The notes beneath the pieces are model-generated. The model saw only the letters and a list, made by a program, of their open reading frames with translations. It was not told the DNA's origin and did not search any database. The position numbers were made by a program, and so were the translations under genes. From the NCBI GenBank assembly GCA_016935195.1, contig JAFGRL010000179.1, forward strand, positions 1 to 42,710: a stretch of 42,710 nucleotides of DNA, written 5' to 3'. The DNA comes from Sedimentisphaerales bacterium (GTDB taxonomy: Bacteria; Planctomycetota; Phycisphaerae; Sedimentisphaerales; Anaerobacaceae). Shown here one piece after another: positions 24,777 to 33,970 of this stretch. How positions within the stretch are numbered: the stretch's first letter is position 1; the number at the start of each line of letters is the position of its first letter.

Positions 24777-26552
24777 ATGGATACACTTTTGCTGGTGCTG
24801 GTTTGTGGGGGCGGGTATTTAATCGCTTATCACACATACGGTCGGTTTCTTGCCAAAAAGATATTTAAGCTCGATAAAAATGTGGTCGTACCTTCAGTGG
24901 AATTAGCCGACGGTATAGATTATGTACCTACGCGCAAGGGTATAATCTTTGGCCATCACTATACCTCGATTGCTGGGACAGGGCCGATAGTGGGTCCAGC
25001 CATAGGGATTATCTGGGGCTGGCTGCCGGCTGTGCTCTGGGTGTTTTTGGGTTGTATCTTTATGGGTGCTGTTCACGATTTCGGGACATTAGTGGTCTCG
25101 ATGCGAAATCAGGGCAAGAGCATCTCTGAGATCGCGGCAAAATATATTAACAAGCGAGTTCGGTTCATATTCTTTGCGATAGTGTTCCTGAGCCTGACGT
25201 TAGTCATCGCCGTATTCGGTGTGGTTATCGCTGCGGTTTTTACTATATTCCCCGAATCGGTTCTGCCTGTCTGGCTGCAGATTCCGATAGCTGTGGTGCT
25301 CGGCTGGGCTGTCTACAAAAAAAGTGCCAATGTTACCCTGGCCACGGCTGTTGCAGTAGCAGCAATGTACGCAACAATTCTTCTGGGAGCTTATCTCGAG
25401 ACCACAAGGCCGGGACTTCTTGCGATGCCTGAGCACTGGTTGCTGCCTGCAACGGGAATGTGGACGGTCATATTGTTAATCTATGCGTGGATTGCGTCAA
25501 CGCTGCCGGTAACGACTCTTTTACAGCCGAGAGACTATATTAACGCCTGGCAGCTATTTATCGCTATGGGTCTGCTCGGTGTCGGGATAACAGTTGCTGC
25601 CTTTAGCGGCGTTTTGCCTCTGGCAGCTCCTGCGATAAATCGTTCGCTGCCAGCGGATGCTCCGCCGATATGGCCATTTATGTTTGTAGTCATCGCCTGT
25701 GGTGCGATAAGCGGTTTTCATTCTCTGGTCGCCTCCGGCACCAGCCCGAAACAGGTTTCATCCGAATCGGATAGCTTGTTTGTCGGATATGGCTCTATGC
25801 TAATGGAAGGTGCATTAGCAGTACTGGTTATTGTTTCTGTCGCAGCGGGAATAGCAATGGCTTACAAAACCGCAGATGGTCGAGTCTTAAGCGGCCTTGA
25901 GGCCTGGCAGGCACATTACAGTTCCTGGGCAGGTGCCCAAGGATTGGGGTCAAAGCTGGCGGCGTTTGTTACCGGAGCTGCAAATATCACAAATACCGTA
26001 CACCTGCCCCAAATTATAGGCACTGCAGTTATGGGAGTATTCGTGGCATCATTTGCCGGCACAACTTTAGATACCGCCGTGCGAATCCAGCGATATGTCA
26101 TTGGTGAATTAGCCTCGGATCTTAAATTAGGATTTTTATCAAACCGCTGGTCGGCAACGTCCTTTGCAGTAATTACCGCAGCAGCACTGGCTTTTTGCAC
26201 TGGGGCAAACGGCAAAGGTGCTATGAAGCTCTGGCCTTTATTTGGAACTGCTAACCAACTGCTGGCGGCCCTGGCACTATTAGTAATAACGATTTACCTA
26301 AAACGCAAAGGCCGGTGGAAATTTATGGTTACGGCAGTTCCCTGCCTTATTATGCTCGTGATTACTAACTGGGCGATGGTGAAAAACGAAGCAATCTTTA
26401 TCGGCCAGAAAAACTGGCTGCTTGCAGGAGTTGGTGCGGGGATATTCATTCTTGCTTTGTGGATGACAGTTGAGGCTGTGATAACTTTTACTGCCAATAA
26501 GCCGTCGCAGCAGGTATCTATGGTAAAAGACGACGGCCTAAGGCTTTTGTGA
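24777..26552 (+). CDS. cstA: CstA-family carbon-starvation/pyruvate transporter
   Basis: About 591 residues with some 16 membrane helices. The family signature is at the N-terminus: GIIFGHHYTSIAGTGPIVGPAIG, followed by GCIFMGAVHDFGTLVVSMRNQGKSI, and later GFHSLVASGTSPKQVSSESD and VASFAGTTLDTAVRIQRYV. CstA and its relatives import pyruvate or peptides under carbon limitation. The frame opens at 24744, but the ATG at 24777 has a ribosome-binding site (AAGAGG) and begins MDTLLLVLVCGGGYL, the family start. It converges on ybbR with no spacer: the two stop codons abut. Confidence 0.92.
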   Translation: MDTLLLVLVCGGGYLIAYHTYGRFLAKKIFKLDKNVVVPSVELADGIDYVPTRKGIIFGHHYTSIAGTGPIVGPAIGIIWGWLPAVLWVFLGCIFMGAVHDFGTLVVSMRNQGKSISEIAAKYINKRVRFIFFAIVFLSLTLVIAVFGVVIAAVFTIFPESVLPVWLQIPIAVVLGWAVYKKSANVTLATAVAVAAMYATILLGAYLETTRPGLLAMPEHWLLPATGMWTVILLIYAWIASTLPVTTLLQPRDYINAWQLFIAMGLLGVGITVAAFSGVLPLAAPAINRSLPADAPPIWPFMFVVIACGAISGFHSLVASGTSPKQVSSESDSLFVGYGSMLMEGALAVLVIVSVAAGIAMAYKTADGRVLSGLEAWQAHYSSWAGAQGLGSKLAAFVTGAANITNTVHLPQIIGTAVMGVFVASFAGTTLDTAVRIQRYVIGELASDLKLGFLSNRWSATSFAVITAAALAFCTGANGKGAMKLWPLFGTANQLLAALALLVITIYLKRKGRWKFMVTAVPCLIMLVITNWAMVKNEAIFIGQKNWLLAGVGAGIFILALWMTVEAVITFTANKPSQQVSMVKDDGLRLL

Positions 26553-27566
26553 TCAGGGAGATAACGGTTTTAGCTTGAATCGTGCCTCGACGGGCTGCTG
26601 GTCGAGGGCTATCTGGCCGCTGCGAACTAAGTCCTCTGGGAAGTTGTAAACCAATGTTCTTCTTATAAATTCAGTAGACTCAGGATTCCTGTCACTGTCG
26701 TAGATTTCCAGTAAAACCTGGTAAGTTGTATTCTCATAAACCTGCTGAGCAGCAGGAGTTGCCCTGATAGCAATGGGACCCATGACCTGCGGCTCATTTT
26801 CCAATACAACGTCATAACCTTTGAGGAGGGGGCTGAAAATGACGCCAAGCCTTGCATTTTTTATCGTGTATGGCTTACGCGGGTCTTCCTCCGGAGGCAT
26901 CTTTATTCTAACCACTGTCGGAATTTCCCTGGTTTGACCCTCAGAAAAGACAACATAAGGCTTTTTAACAACAGGTTCAGACCTTGCCTGGTCAATTTCG
27001 CTGCGTCTCAATTCTACGTAGGCGGCAAGCTTTTCAAAGCCCCAATATTCCGGCACAAGGGCGTCCACCTGTGGTGGGTCAATGATGTCAGGCTCTATAG
27101 AGATTTGGTCTTCGCCCAGGCATCTTATCGTCAAAGTCTTCTTTTCCAAAGCCACCACGTTGACAAGGAGCTGCTCCGGCTCACAGGATTTAACCTTGAG
27201 CCCGCTGCGTCTGATATGCTTGTCTTTACGCAGGAAGCCCAGCAAAGCCAGGGGGTAAGTGCCAGGTTCTTTCATATTTTCCGCTGAGGCGTCGAAATCA
27301 AATTCGAGTCTTTCACCGGTCCTGAGTTTTCTGTTTGTTTCGGAGACAGCACCATGCGGGCCTGATAATGTTACCCTAATATCAAATTCATCCGATTTGT
27401 CCTCGTTGAGGCTTACCCACAGGCTGGGCGTTGAAGATTTATCAATAATAACCACAGCAGGTTTATCAGACAGCTCCTCATCCAGTTCTAAGTCGGCCCA
27501 AACCCATATCAGCACCGTTATGAAAACAACGAGGGAAATTTTGCCCAATTTCATTTTTCTTAGCAT
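26553..27566 (-). CDS. YbbR/CdaR-like membrane-anchored regulator
   Basis: 337 residues. One N-terminal membrane helix (about residues 9-25, ISLVVFITVLIWVWADL) leads to an extracytoplasmic beta-rich region with two or three YbbR-type repeats. Sequence conservation with YbbR proteins is low; the call rests on topology and on the position directly after cdaA, as in the Firmicutes cdaA-cdaR pair, where CdaR modulates the cyclase. 85 bp separate it from cdaA, holding a 22-bp palindrome. Repeats after about residue 110 are rich in Pro and charged residues. Confidence 0.7.
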   Translation of the reverse strand: MLRKMKLGKISLVVFITVLIWVWADLELDEELSDKPAVVIIDKSSTPSLWVSLNEDKSDEFDIRVTLSGPHGAVSETNRKLRTGERLEFDFDASAENMKEPGTYPLALLGFLRKDKHIRRSGLKVKSCEPEQLLVNVVALEKKTLTIRCLGEDQISIEPDIIDPPQVDALVPEYWGFEKLAAYVELRRSEIDQARSEPVVKKPYVVFSEGQTREIPTVVRIKMPPEEDPRKPYTIKNARLGVIFSPLLKGYDVVLENEPQVMGPIAIRATPAAQQVYENTTYQVLLEIYDSDRNPESTEFIRRTLVYNFPEDLVRSGQIALDQQPVEARFKLKPLSP

Positions 27567-27614
27567 TCTCTGTAAATCCGTGCTCTCAAATTCACTTCAG
27601 CTTGCTTTGCCTGA

Positions 27615-27636
27615 CCCTGTACCGTATGGTGCAGGG
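27615..27636. repeat. 22-bp palindromic element between cdaA and ybbR
   Basis: The near-palindrome CCCTGTACCGTATGG followed by TGCAGGG is the exact reverse complement of 717-738. At 717-738 it is the core of a longer repeat with GATTGACACG and CTCGCAATGA arms; here those arms are absent. It could form a hairpin in the cdaA-ybbR message. Confidence 0.75.
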
Positions 27637-27651
27637 CTGACTAGATAATTT

Positions 27652-28506
27652 TTAAGATTCTCCCCTGCCGGTGAATTTTCTTCGGGGAAACTCCCAGAAC
27701 CGCTCTTGGCCGTGCAAGGTATCGGCAATTGTACCTGACAAGTGCCTTCTTAGCTCGGATTCTTCTACAGCACGTCTTAGCTTTCCATCTTCAGCTAAGG
27801 AAATAATGCCGCTTTGCTCACTTACAACAATGCAGGTTGCATCCGAGCCAACAGTTATACCAATCGCTGCCCGGTGCCTTGAGCCAAGCTCGACACCATC
27901 AACGGTACCAGCTTCAGCCAAAGGCAATTGAACCCGAGCGGCAACAATTCTGTCGGCACGTATTATAACCGCCATATCATGTAGAGCCGTTCCTGGGTGA
28001 AAAATGGTTTTTAGCAGTTCTGCTGTGACCTTGCTGTCGATTCGGACACCCGTTTCTATAAACTCACCCAGCGCCACATGTTTTTCAACGACGATAATAG
28101 CACCTGTCCGGCTCGCAGATAGCTGTTTGACGGCAGTTATTAATTCCTCGATAGTCCTTGACAACTGCGCAGCTGAACCAGCCAGGAATCTTGGCCTGCC
28201 TATCCGAAGGAGTGCCCTTCGTATCTCGGGCTGAAAAGCCACCGCAGCAATAATCAAAACAGCTACCAGAAATTTACCATAAAGATACCGTAGCCGTTCG
28301 AACTTTAGGCGTTCTCCCATTAAGTTCAAGATGAGAACACCTGCTATAAGAAGAAATATAACGCTGCGAAACAGCCTCTCCCCACGAGTGCCTTCGAGGA
28401 AATCCACGACCCAATATATAACCAGGCCGATAAGAAATAATTCAATAGCGACAACCCACCATTGGTAATTTGCGATACGACTGAAATAATCAATGATTAC
28501 ATCCAC
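27652..28506 (-). CDS. cdaA: Diadenylate cyclase CdaA (c-di-AMP synthase)
   Basis: 284 residues: three membrane helices in the first 70 residues, a short coiled-coil (IEELITAVKQL), then a DisA_N-type cyclase domain. RHR (210-212, GSRHRAAIGIT) and the ISLAEDGKLRR end are as expected. The catalytic DGA motif reads DMA (177-179, TALHDMAVIIR), from an ATG codon where Gly is usual; the Asp remains. CdaA makes c-di-AMP from two ATP; this second messenger controls potassium and cell-wall balance. Operon order is lipoprotein, cdaA, ybbR. Confidence 0.9.
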   Translation of the reverse strand: MDVIIDYFSRIANYQWWVVAIELFLIGLVIYWVVDFLEGTRGERLFRSVIFLLIAGVLILNLMGERLKFERLRYLYGKFLVAVLIIAAVAFQPEIRRALLRIGRPRFLAGSAAQLSRTIEELITAVKQLSASRTGAIIVVEKHVALGEFIETGVRIDSKVTAELLKTIFHPGTALHDMAVIIRADRIVAARVQLPLAEAGTVDGVELGSRHRAAIGITVGSDATCIVVSEQSGIISLAEDGKLRRAVEESELRRHLSGTIADTLHGQERFWEFPRRKFTGRGES

Positions 28507-28586
28507 GAATCAAATCCTTTTCTTCAGAAGATGCATTGTGCTTTTGGAACAAGCCGAAGACAGAAGGCCTGCCGTCAGCAGAGTTA

Positions 28587-28811
28587 TCAAGGTATTCTTT
28601 TATCGGTGAGTTTGCTTGGTTTATCGGAAAGTAAAACCGTATCAACGTCCTTGATAAGAGCCTGCTGGTTCAGGCGGAGGTTTCGCTGATGTCTTCTATT
28701 GCCTTCAGCAACGGTTTCTCCCGGCTGAGCAAAATATCCACAACCGGCCAACCAGAAAACCAGACCGAACAGTGTAATTGCTAAGAATATAGCAATAAGG
28801 TTCTTTTTCAT
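28587..28811 (-). CDS. Small lipoprotein (74 aa)
   Basis: A classical lipoprotein signal: a positive MKKN start, a hydrophobic core LIAIFLAITLFGLVFW and the lipobox LAGC with Cys24 as lipidation site. The mature part (about 50 residues) is polar and helical (NRRHQRNLRLNQQALIKDVDTVLL). An AAGAAGGGAAAG ribosome-binding site precedes the ATG. It is the first gene after the promoter at 28926-28954 and 80 bp upstream of cdaA. Similar tiny lipoproteins are common and of unknown function; no family recognised. Confidence 0.75.
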   Translation of the reverse strand: MKKNLIAIFLAITLFGLVFWLAGCGYFAQPGETVAEGNRRHQRNLRLNQQALIKDVDTVLLSDKPSKLTDKRIP

Positions 28812-28925
28812 TATCTTTCCCTTCTTTAGTTCCCAAAAATAGACTGAGCCCCTTATCGGTTTGCCTTTTGCTGTTTTATAACAGCTTATTTTTCCTCGAT
28901 TAGGAGCGAAACCCAGTATAAATTT

Positions 28926-28954
28926 ATTATAACGATTTCATATTAACCTGTCAA
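28926..28954 (-). promoter_or_regulatory. Consensus sigma70 promoter for the cdaA operon
   Basis: On the minus strand TTGACA (28954-28949) and TATAAT (28931-28926) are separated by exactly 17 bp, a perfect match to consensus. The leader from about 28919 to 28812 contains a GCTGTT/AACAGC hairpin (28873-28888). Confidence 0.8.
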
Positions 28955-29201
28955 TTGCAAAGCCCTGTGTTGTTAAACGTTTTTTAGCGGTTTGAGCAGT
29001 GTCCGTTTTTTTATAGGACTCTCTGCCTTTTTCGGTGTTAGTTTTAATGGATTTACGTAAATTAGCCACCGTTCGGCTGTGGTTATCTCCTGTGATTACC
29101 GCTTTGCTTAATCGGCTGATACTGATCTCAAGCCATATATCTTATTTTCACAGGTGATATATGGTGTTGGCTGGCCATCCCATTATAAAATGTTATTGCA
29201 G
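28955..29201. other. Spacer between divergent promoters
   Basis: Together with the leaders on both sides, about 820 bp (28812-29632) carry no convincing protein gene. This central part has no repeat or motif I can name. Confidence 0.4.
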
Positions 29202-29229
29202 TTGACAGGCTGAGTGATTTATCTATAAT
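29202..29229 (+). promoter_or_regulatory. Near-consensus sigma70 promoter upstream of nusA
   Basis: TTGACA (29202-29207) and TATAAT (29224-29229) with a 16-bp spacer. The transcript would start near 29237, about 400 nt before nusA. Confidence 0.75.
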
Positions 29230-29523
29230 GGTTTTTTAAGAAATTAGAGTATGTTATAAGCCCTAACCGATATTGATGTTGAGCATAAATTCAGCAGAAA
29301 CAAGTAAATGTTCGGATTGGGTTGATAGCTGAGATGGTAAATCTACTTTTGGAGAAAATATCAGCCGGGATGCCGGTGTTTCTGCTGCAGCAGTGCCGGT
29401 CGGGCGGAAGTTGTAGTTATATTAATGCTCTCCGAGGGCAAGTGAAGTCAGGGTGTGTCTGCCTGGCTGAAGCGTGGCTGATGCAGAAATTGGTACAGCG
29501 TTGGAGAGAGCTGATGTGAGGCT

Positions 29524-29549
29524 AAGTTAACGTCAACTTCTGTTTTTTT
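29524..29549 (+). terminator. Weak terminator-like element in the nusA leader
   Basis: AAGTT and AACTT flank a 6-nt loop and are followed by CTG and eight T. Short stem, so weak alone. Confidence 0.4.
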
Positions 29550-29564
29550 TCTTCCGGCCTGCTG

Positions 29565-29596
29565 AAAGTGGAAACGTGTAGAGTTTCCACTTTTTT
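29565..29596 (+). terminator. Strong intrinsic terminator just upstream of nusA
   Basis: AAAGTGGAAAC (29565-29575) pairs perfectly with GTTTCCACTTT (29583-29593) around GTGTAGA, with a run of six T (29591-29596). It ends 36 bp before the nusA start codon, where an attenuator would be expected. Confidence 0.7.
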
Positions 29597-29632
29597 ACTG
29601 TTTCATAATTAGATAGGGAAAAAAGCAGAAAG

Positions 29633-30853
29633 ATGAACCAGGAGTTAGTCAGAATAGTCGACAACATAGCACGTGATAAGAATATAGATAGGGAATCCAT
29701 ATTTACCGACCTGGAAGAGGCGATGGTCTCGGCGGTAAGAAAGCATTTCGGCCAGGTGGATTCTGAGATAGCGGTGCATATTGACCGAGATACCGGCCAG
29801 GTTACTGCATTTAAGGATTCCGAGCAGATTGACATAAGGCAGCTTGGTCGGATTCCTGCTCAGATAGCCAAACAGGTGATGATTCAGAAAATTCGAGCCG
29901 ACGAAAGGGACAGCATCTACGCGGAATTCGTTCAGAGAAAGGGTGAAATTGTAAGCGGTGTGGTTGTCAGATACGAAAGCGGCACTCTCGTAGTCAATTT
30001 GAATCACCGTACAGAAGGCTTTATGCCAAAGGCAGAGCAGATTATGGGCCAGACACATCGTCCCGGGGAGAGGGTCCGCTCGCTTGTGTTCGATGTCAAA
30101 GAAACAACAGGGCAGGTTAAAATCATTCTTTCTCGTACGCACCCGGACTTTATCCGAAAATTGTTTGAGTTGGAGGTACCTGAAATAACGGAGGGAATTA
30201 TCAAGATAAAAGCACTGGCCAGAGAGGCCGGCTACCGAACAAAAGTTGCTGTAACTTCGGTTGACGAGCGGGTTGACCCTGTTGGTGCCTGTGTCGGAGT
30301 CAGGGGCAGTCGAATAAAGAGTATTGTCGATGAGCTTGGCGGTGAGAAGATAGACATTATCAGATGGAACGAATCATCTCAGATACTGATTACAAATGCG
30401 TTAATGCCTGCAAAAATGAGTGAAGTTGCATTGTGTTTTGAGCTGGGCAAGGCGACCGTAGTGGTTGAGGAAGAGCAGCTTAGTCTGGCCATCGGCAAAC
30501 ACGGCCAGAATGTCAGACTGGCAGCCAGGTTGACCGGATGGGACATCGATATCCTAACGCCCGAGGAATACAATCAGGGAATCGAACAATTGGCAAATTG
30601 CGTCAAGGAGACAGGCGCCGATGATACGCTTGTTGATAGGCTCATTGCTCTGGGCATAATATCGATTCTGGATTTGGAAGATGTCGGTACTGAGCCACTA
30701 ATCAATGAGTTAAAGATGAAGCGTGACCTGGCCGAGAAGGTTATTGGCTCTGCAGGCGACTGGGCCAAACAACTGGCTGCCGAATCCGAAAGTAATCGAG
30801 CACAAAACTTATTAAAGCAGCAGACAGAAACAAAAGAAAAACCTCAGAGTTAA
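29633..30853 (+). CDS. nusA: Transcription factor NusA
   Basis: 406 residues: N-terminal RNA-polymerase-binding domain (1-125), S1 domain (about 130-200, KGEIVSGVVVRYESGTLVVNL and ILSRTHPDFI), two KH domains (VDPVGACVGVRGSRIKSIVDELGGEKIDII and LSLAIGKHGQNVRLAARLTGWDIDI), and a short C-terminal helix-hairpin-helix stretch (LIALGIISILDLEDVG). It modulates pausing, termination and antitermination. Without the duplicated acidic repeats of E. coli NusA it is shorter, as in many phyla. First gene of nusA-infB-rbfA; NusA commonly regulates its own operon, which fits the terminators upstream. Confidence 0.96.
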   Translation: MNQELVRIVDNIARDKNIDRESIFTDLEEAMVSAVRKHFGQVDSEIAVHIDRDTGQVTAFKDSEQIDIRQLGRIPAQIAKQVMIQKIRADERDSIYAEFVQRKGEIVSGVVVRYESGTLVVNLNHRTEGFMPKAEQIMGQTHRPGERVRSLVFDVKETTGQVKIILSRTHPDFIRKLFELEVPEITEGIIKIKALAREAGYRTKVAVTSVDERVDPVGACVGVRGSRIKSIVDELGGEKIDIIRWNESSQILITNALMPAKMSEVALCFELGKATVVVEEEQLSLAIGKHGQNVRLAARLTGWDIDILTPEEYNQGIEQLANCVKETGADDTLVDRLIALGIISILDLEDVGTEPLINELKMKRDLAEKVIGSAGDWAKQLAAESESNRAQNLLKQQTETKEKPQS

Positions 30854-30898
30854 TAATTTGACGTAACAGTCGCAGATTATTTATACCAAAGACAAATA

Positions 30899-33457
30899 AT
30901 GGCTTCTACAAGAGTTTACATTTTGGCGAGGGAGCTTGGCGTTAAGAGCTCTGCAGTAGTTGAAAAGTGTCATGCTGAAGGACTTGACGTTAAGAACCAC
31001 ATGTCCATGATATCGGCGGGGCTTGCTGCAACTATTCGGGAGTGGTTTACCGAGGGTGCGAATATTACAACAGTTGAAACGACTAAAAAGGTTGACCTTA
31101 AGCGGGTACGAGTAAAGAAAAAGCGAAAACAAGCGACAAAGAAAAAGGCAACAGAGCAGCAGATAGAAACAATCTCTGAGACTGCTGGAGCGGCCGAGGG
31201 TGGAAAGGTCGAGCAGCAGTTAACAATTGAAAAACCCCGGCAGACGGCAGCTAAGCCTCCCAAGCAGCAGCCCATTGTGCCGGCAGGACCTATGCTGGAA
31301 AAGCCCACACCGGCCCAACTGAAAGGTCCCAAGATAGTCAGGGTTGAATCTCCTGAATCGCTGCCAGCTCGAAAACAAAAACCGAAACAAAGCAAAACTC
31401 TCACGGAACAGTTGACGTTTGAGACAAAGTTACAAAAACAACCAAGACCTTTACCTGTATCGGAATCTGCTAAGGGTCCGCCAAGACACATTAGTCAAAA
31501 AAAGCGCCGTGGTGAGGCATTAATCACAGAAAGCGAGGCCCAAAAGAAAGCCAAGCAGCGGGGAAGATGGCGAGAAAGAGACATAGAAGAGAGAAAAGCC
31601 CGGCTTGAAGCGGCAGGAGGTCAGGCTTTAAGACTGAGGCCGGTGCGTAAAATTGTTAGTAAAACCAAAAAACAAGCAGCTGCCGCAGCCATCAGACCAA
31701 GCAAGGCCAGTGTAACAGAGCCGGTAACTGTCAGGGGCTTATCGGCAGCTTTGGCAGTGAAGTCATCGGATATCATTGCAAAACTTATCGAACAGAACGT
31801 ACTGGCTTCTGCCAACCAGACAATCAATTCCGATCTGGCGGAGCTTATCGCTTTGGAATTTGGCACAGAGTTGACTGTTGAACGCAAAAGCCTGCTTGAA
31901 GAACAGATACAGGCCGAATTTGAAGCAAGGACCAGAAAGAATCTAAAGAAGCGCTCTGTAGTTGCAACTATGTTAGGCCACGTTGACCATGGTAAAACCA
32001 GTCTTTTGGATAAAATCCGCTCAGCTCACGTTACCGACTCCGAAGCAGGAGGTATTACCCAGCATATTGGTGCGTACCAGGTTAGCTACAAAGATGAAAA
32101 GGTGACTTTTCTCGATACGCCCGGGCACGAGGCCTTTACTGCCATGAGAGGCCGCGGCGCTAATATGACGGATGTAGTAGTACTTGTTGTAGCAGCCGAT
32201 GACGGTGTTATGCCCCAAACTGTTGAAGCAATTCACCACGCCGAGGCGGCTGAAGTTCCCATAATTGTGGCATTAAACAAAATAGATTTGCCCGGCTGCG
32301 ATTATAATCGCATCTACTCTCAACTTGCAGAACATGGGCTTAGCCCTGTCGAATGGGGCGGAACGATTGAAGTTGTCAAAACAAGTGCAGTTACGGGTGA
32401 AGGTATTGACGACCTGCTTGAGCATCTTGATTATGTAGCCGAGCTAACTGAGTTACAAGCCGACGACACCGTTCCGGCAACCGGTTGGGTGGTTGAGGCA
32501 AGGATGTCTCCGACCCAGGGAGCCGTGGCAACGCTTTTAATTAAAGAAGGCAGATTGGCCAAAGGCGATGTTGTTCTTGCGGGCCAGTCCTTTGGCAGAG
32601 TCAAGACTCTCAAGGATTGTTTTGTGAAAACAATAAAGGCGGCTACATCTTCCATGGCGGTTGAAATAACCGGGCTAAGTAACGTGCCGCAGGCCGGAGA
32701 CAGATTTTACTGTCTGGATGATATAAACAGGGCCAAAGAGGCCGCCGGGGAGCATAAAATCCGCACAAGACAAGAAAGCCTTACTAAGCGAACACAGGTA
32801 ACGCTTGATAACCTTTTCGAACAAATAGAAGCTGGTAAAGTAAAGGAATTGAATCTTATTATCCGTGCCGATGTACAGGGTTCGGTGGACGTTTTAATAA
32901 AATATCTTTCCGAATTGAGTACCGATGAAGTGAAAATCAAAATCCTTCACGCCAGCACAGGCGGTATAACTGAAGGTGATGTAGTGCTGGCCGAGGCCTC
33001 GAACGCAATTATTATAGGTTTTAACGTAACAGGCGATGAAACAATAAGCAAGATGGCAGAAGCCAAGGGTGTTGATATAAGACTTTACACCGTGATATAC
33101 AGAATTACCGAAGAGTTGAGAAAGTCGATGGAGGGTTTGCTTGAACCCGAATACAAAGAAAATTCGATTGGAAGGGCAGCTGTCAGAGAGACATTTAAGA
33201 TATCGAAAGTAGGCACTATAGCCGGCTGTTACGTCAGCGACGGAATAGTCAGAAAAAATGCCAAAATGCGTCTGATACGGGATAACATTGTTATCAGAGA
33301 CGAGCTTGCCGTTGAATCTTTAAAGCACTTCAAAGACGATGCCCGGGAGGTAAGAGCAGGTCTTGAGTGCGGCATCAAGATTGCCAATTTTGATGATATT
33401 AAAGTGGATGATGTCCTCGAGTTCTACGAGATTATCAAAGTCGCTCGTTCACTGTGA
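30899..33457 (+). CDS. infB: Translation initiation factor IF-2
   Basis: 852 residues. An N-terminal IF2_N domain ([31 protein letters not shown]) is followed by a long Lys/Gln/Pro-rich low-complexity linker (about 60-270), a second IF2_N region ([20 protein letters not shown]), then the GTPase: [14 protein letters not shown], the switch I area [36 protein letters not shown]. Domains II-IV follow ([60 protein letters not shown]). It brings initiator tRNA to the ribosome. Starts 45 bp after nusA in the same operon. Confidence 0.97.
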   Translation: MASTRVYILARELGVKSSAVVEKCHAEGLDVKNHMSMISAGLAATIREWFTEGANITTVETTKKVDLKRVRVKKKRKQATKKKATEQQIETISETAGAAEGGKVEQQLTIEKPRQTAAKPPKQQPIVPAGPMLEKPTPAQLKGPKIVRVESPESLPARKQKPKQSKTLTEQLTFETKLQKQPRPLPVSESAKGPPRHISQKKRRGEALITESEAQKKAKQRGRWRERDIEERKARLEAAGGQALRLRPVRKIVSKTKKQAAAAAIRPSKASVTEPVTVRGLSAALAVKSSDIIAKLIEQNVLASANQTINSDLAELIALEFGTELTVERKSLLEEQIQAEFEARTRKNLKKRSVVATMLGHVDHGKTSLLDKIRSAHVTDSEAGGITQHIGAYQVSYKDEKVTFLDTPGHEAFTAMRGRGANMTDVVVLVVAADDGVMPQTVEAIHHAEAAEVPIIVALNKIDLPGCDYNRIYSQLAEHGLSPVEWGGTIEVVKTSAVTGEGIDDLLEHLDYVAELTELQADDTVPATGWVVEARMSPTQGAVATLLIKEGRLAKGDVVLAGQSFGRVKTLKDCFVKTIKAATSSMAVEITGLSNVPQAGDRFYCLDDINRAKEAAGEHKIRTRQESLTKRTQVTLDNLFEQIEAGKVKELNLIIRADVQGSVDVLIKYLSELSTDEVKIKILHASTGGITEGDVVLAEASNAIIIGFNVTGDETISKMAEAKGVDIRLYTVIYRITEELRKSMEGLLEPEYKENSIGRAAVRETFKISKVGTIAGCYVSDGIVRKNAKMRLIRDNIVIRDELAVESLKHFKDDAREVRAGLECGIKIANFDDIKVDDVLEFYEIIKVARSL

Positions 33458-33514
33458 GTCTATTGTGATAGGAATATTGTGAGAATTTCGTTTCTTGTGC
33501 TATAAGGCGCCAAT

Positions 33515-33958
33515 TTGGAAATATGGGATGCAGTCACGATGGCTACGAGAAGACAGGAAAAGGCAGCTCAGCTTATCAAAAAGCAGGTAAGCGACATTAT
33601 TGCAAATCATCTGAATGACCCACGTATTGAGGGCTTTGTCAGTATAACTAAGGTTGAGATGGCCGCTGATTTACGCACAGCCAATGTTTATCTTAGTATC
33701 TTTCCGACAGTAGCAACCGGACAATCGGAGAACAAAACCTTCACTGCGATAAAACACGCCAGGAGCCGAATACAGTCATTATTAGGACGGAAGCTCGAGA
33801 GTAAATTTTGCCCTGTCTTGAACTTTCATATGGACGAAGGATTCAGAAAGTCTTTTGATACTATCAGACTCATAGAGCAGGTCGTTAGTCCCAGGGACTC
33901 CTCACGGAGGACACGACAGACTGACGGCGAGCAACGAGCCACAGACAGTAGCGACTGA
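33515..33958 (+). CDS. rbfA: Ribosome-binding factor A with a repeat-derived C-terminal tail
   Basis: 147 residues; an alternative ATG at 33539 gives 139 and matches the usual start (MATRRQEKAAQLIKKQVSDII). RbfA helps 16S rRNA 5'-end maturation. Family blocks are LNDPRIEGFVSITKVEMAADLRTANVYLS, HARSRIQSLLGRKLESKFCPVLNFHMDEGF and DTIRLIEQV. The last 24 residues (SPRDSSRRTR and on) do not belong to the family: they are encoded by a short dispersed repeat (33887-33914) and the sequence after it. The same repeat ends the next gene. Confidence 0.92.
   Translation: MEIWDAVTMATRRQEKAAQLIKKQVSDIIANHLNDPRIEGFVSITKVEMAADLRTANVYLSIFPTVATGQSENKTFTAIKHARSRIQSLLGRKLESKFCPVLNFHMDEGFRKSFDTIRLIEQVVSPRDSSRRTRQTDGEQRATDSSD
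33887..33914 (+). repeat. Short repeat AGTCC..GGGACTCC inside rbfA 3' end
   Basis: AGTCCCAGGGACTCC, then ACGGAGGACACG. Relatives are at 911-939 (non-coding) and 34616-34642 (end of the next gene). In rbfA it reads SPRDSSRRTR. Confidence 0.75.
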
Positions 33959-33970
33959 TTGGATAATCTT

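Larger units (their letters stand above)
29237..29596 (+). ncRNA. Long nusA leader or separate small RNA ending in tandem terminators
   Basis: The span from the inferred start to the two terminators before nusA. A 65-codon frame at 29322 lacks a good ribosome site and any family features (four Cys, low complexity), so I do not call it a gene. GCTCTCC (about 29429) can pair with GGAGAGAGC (about 29503), enclosing smaller hairpins. It could be an attenuated leader, fitting feedback by NusA, or an independent RNA. The rimP gene that often precedes nusA is not here. Confidence 0.35.

Noticed and set aside
29322-29519. 65-residue ORF before nusA as RimP or another protein
   Set aside because: It has no RimP motifs, weak initiation signals and lies in a region with RNA-like pairing and terminators.
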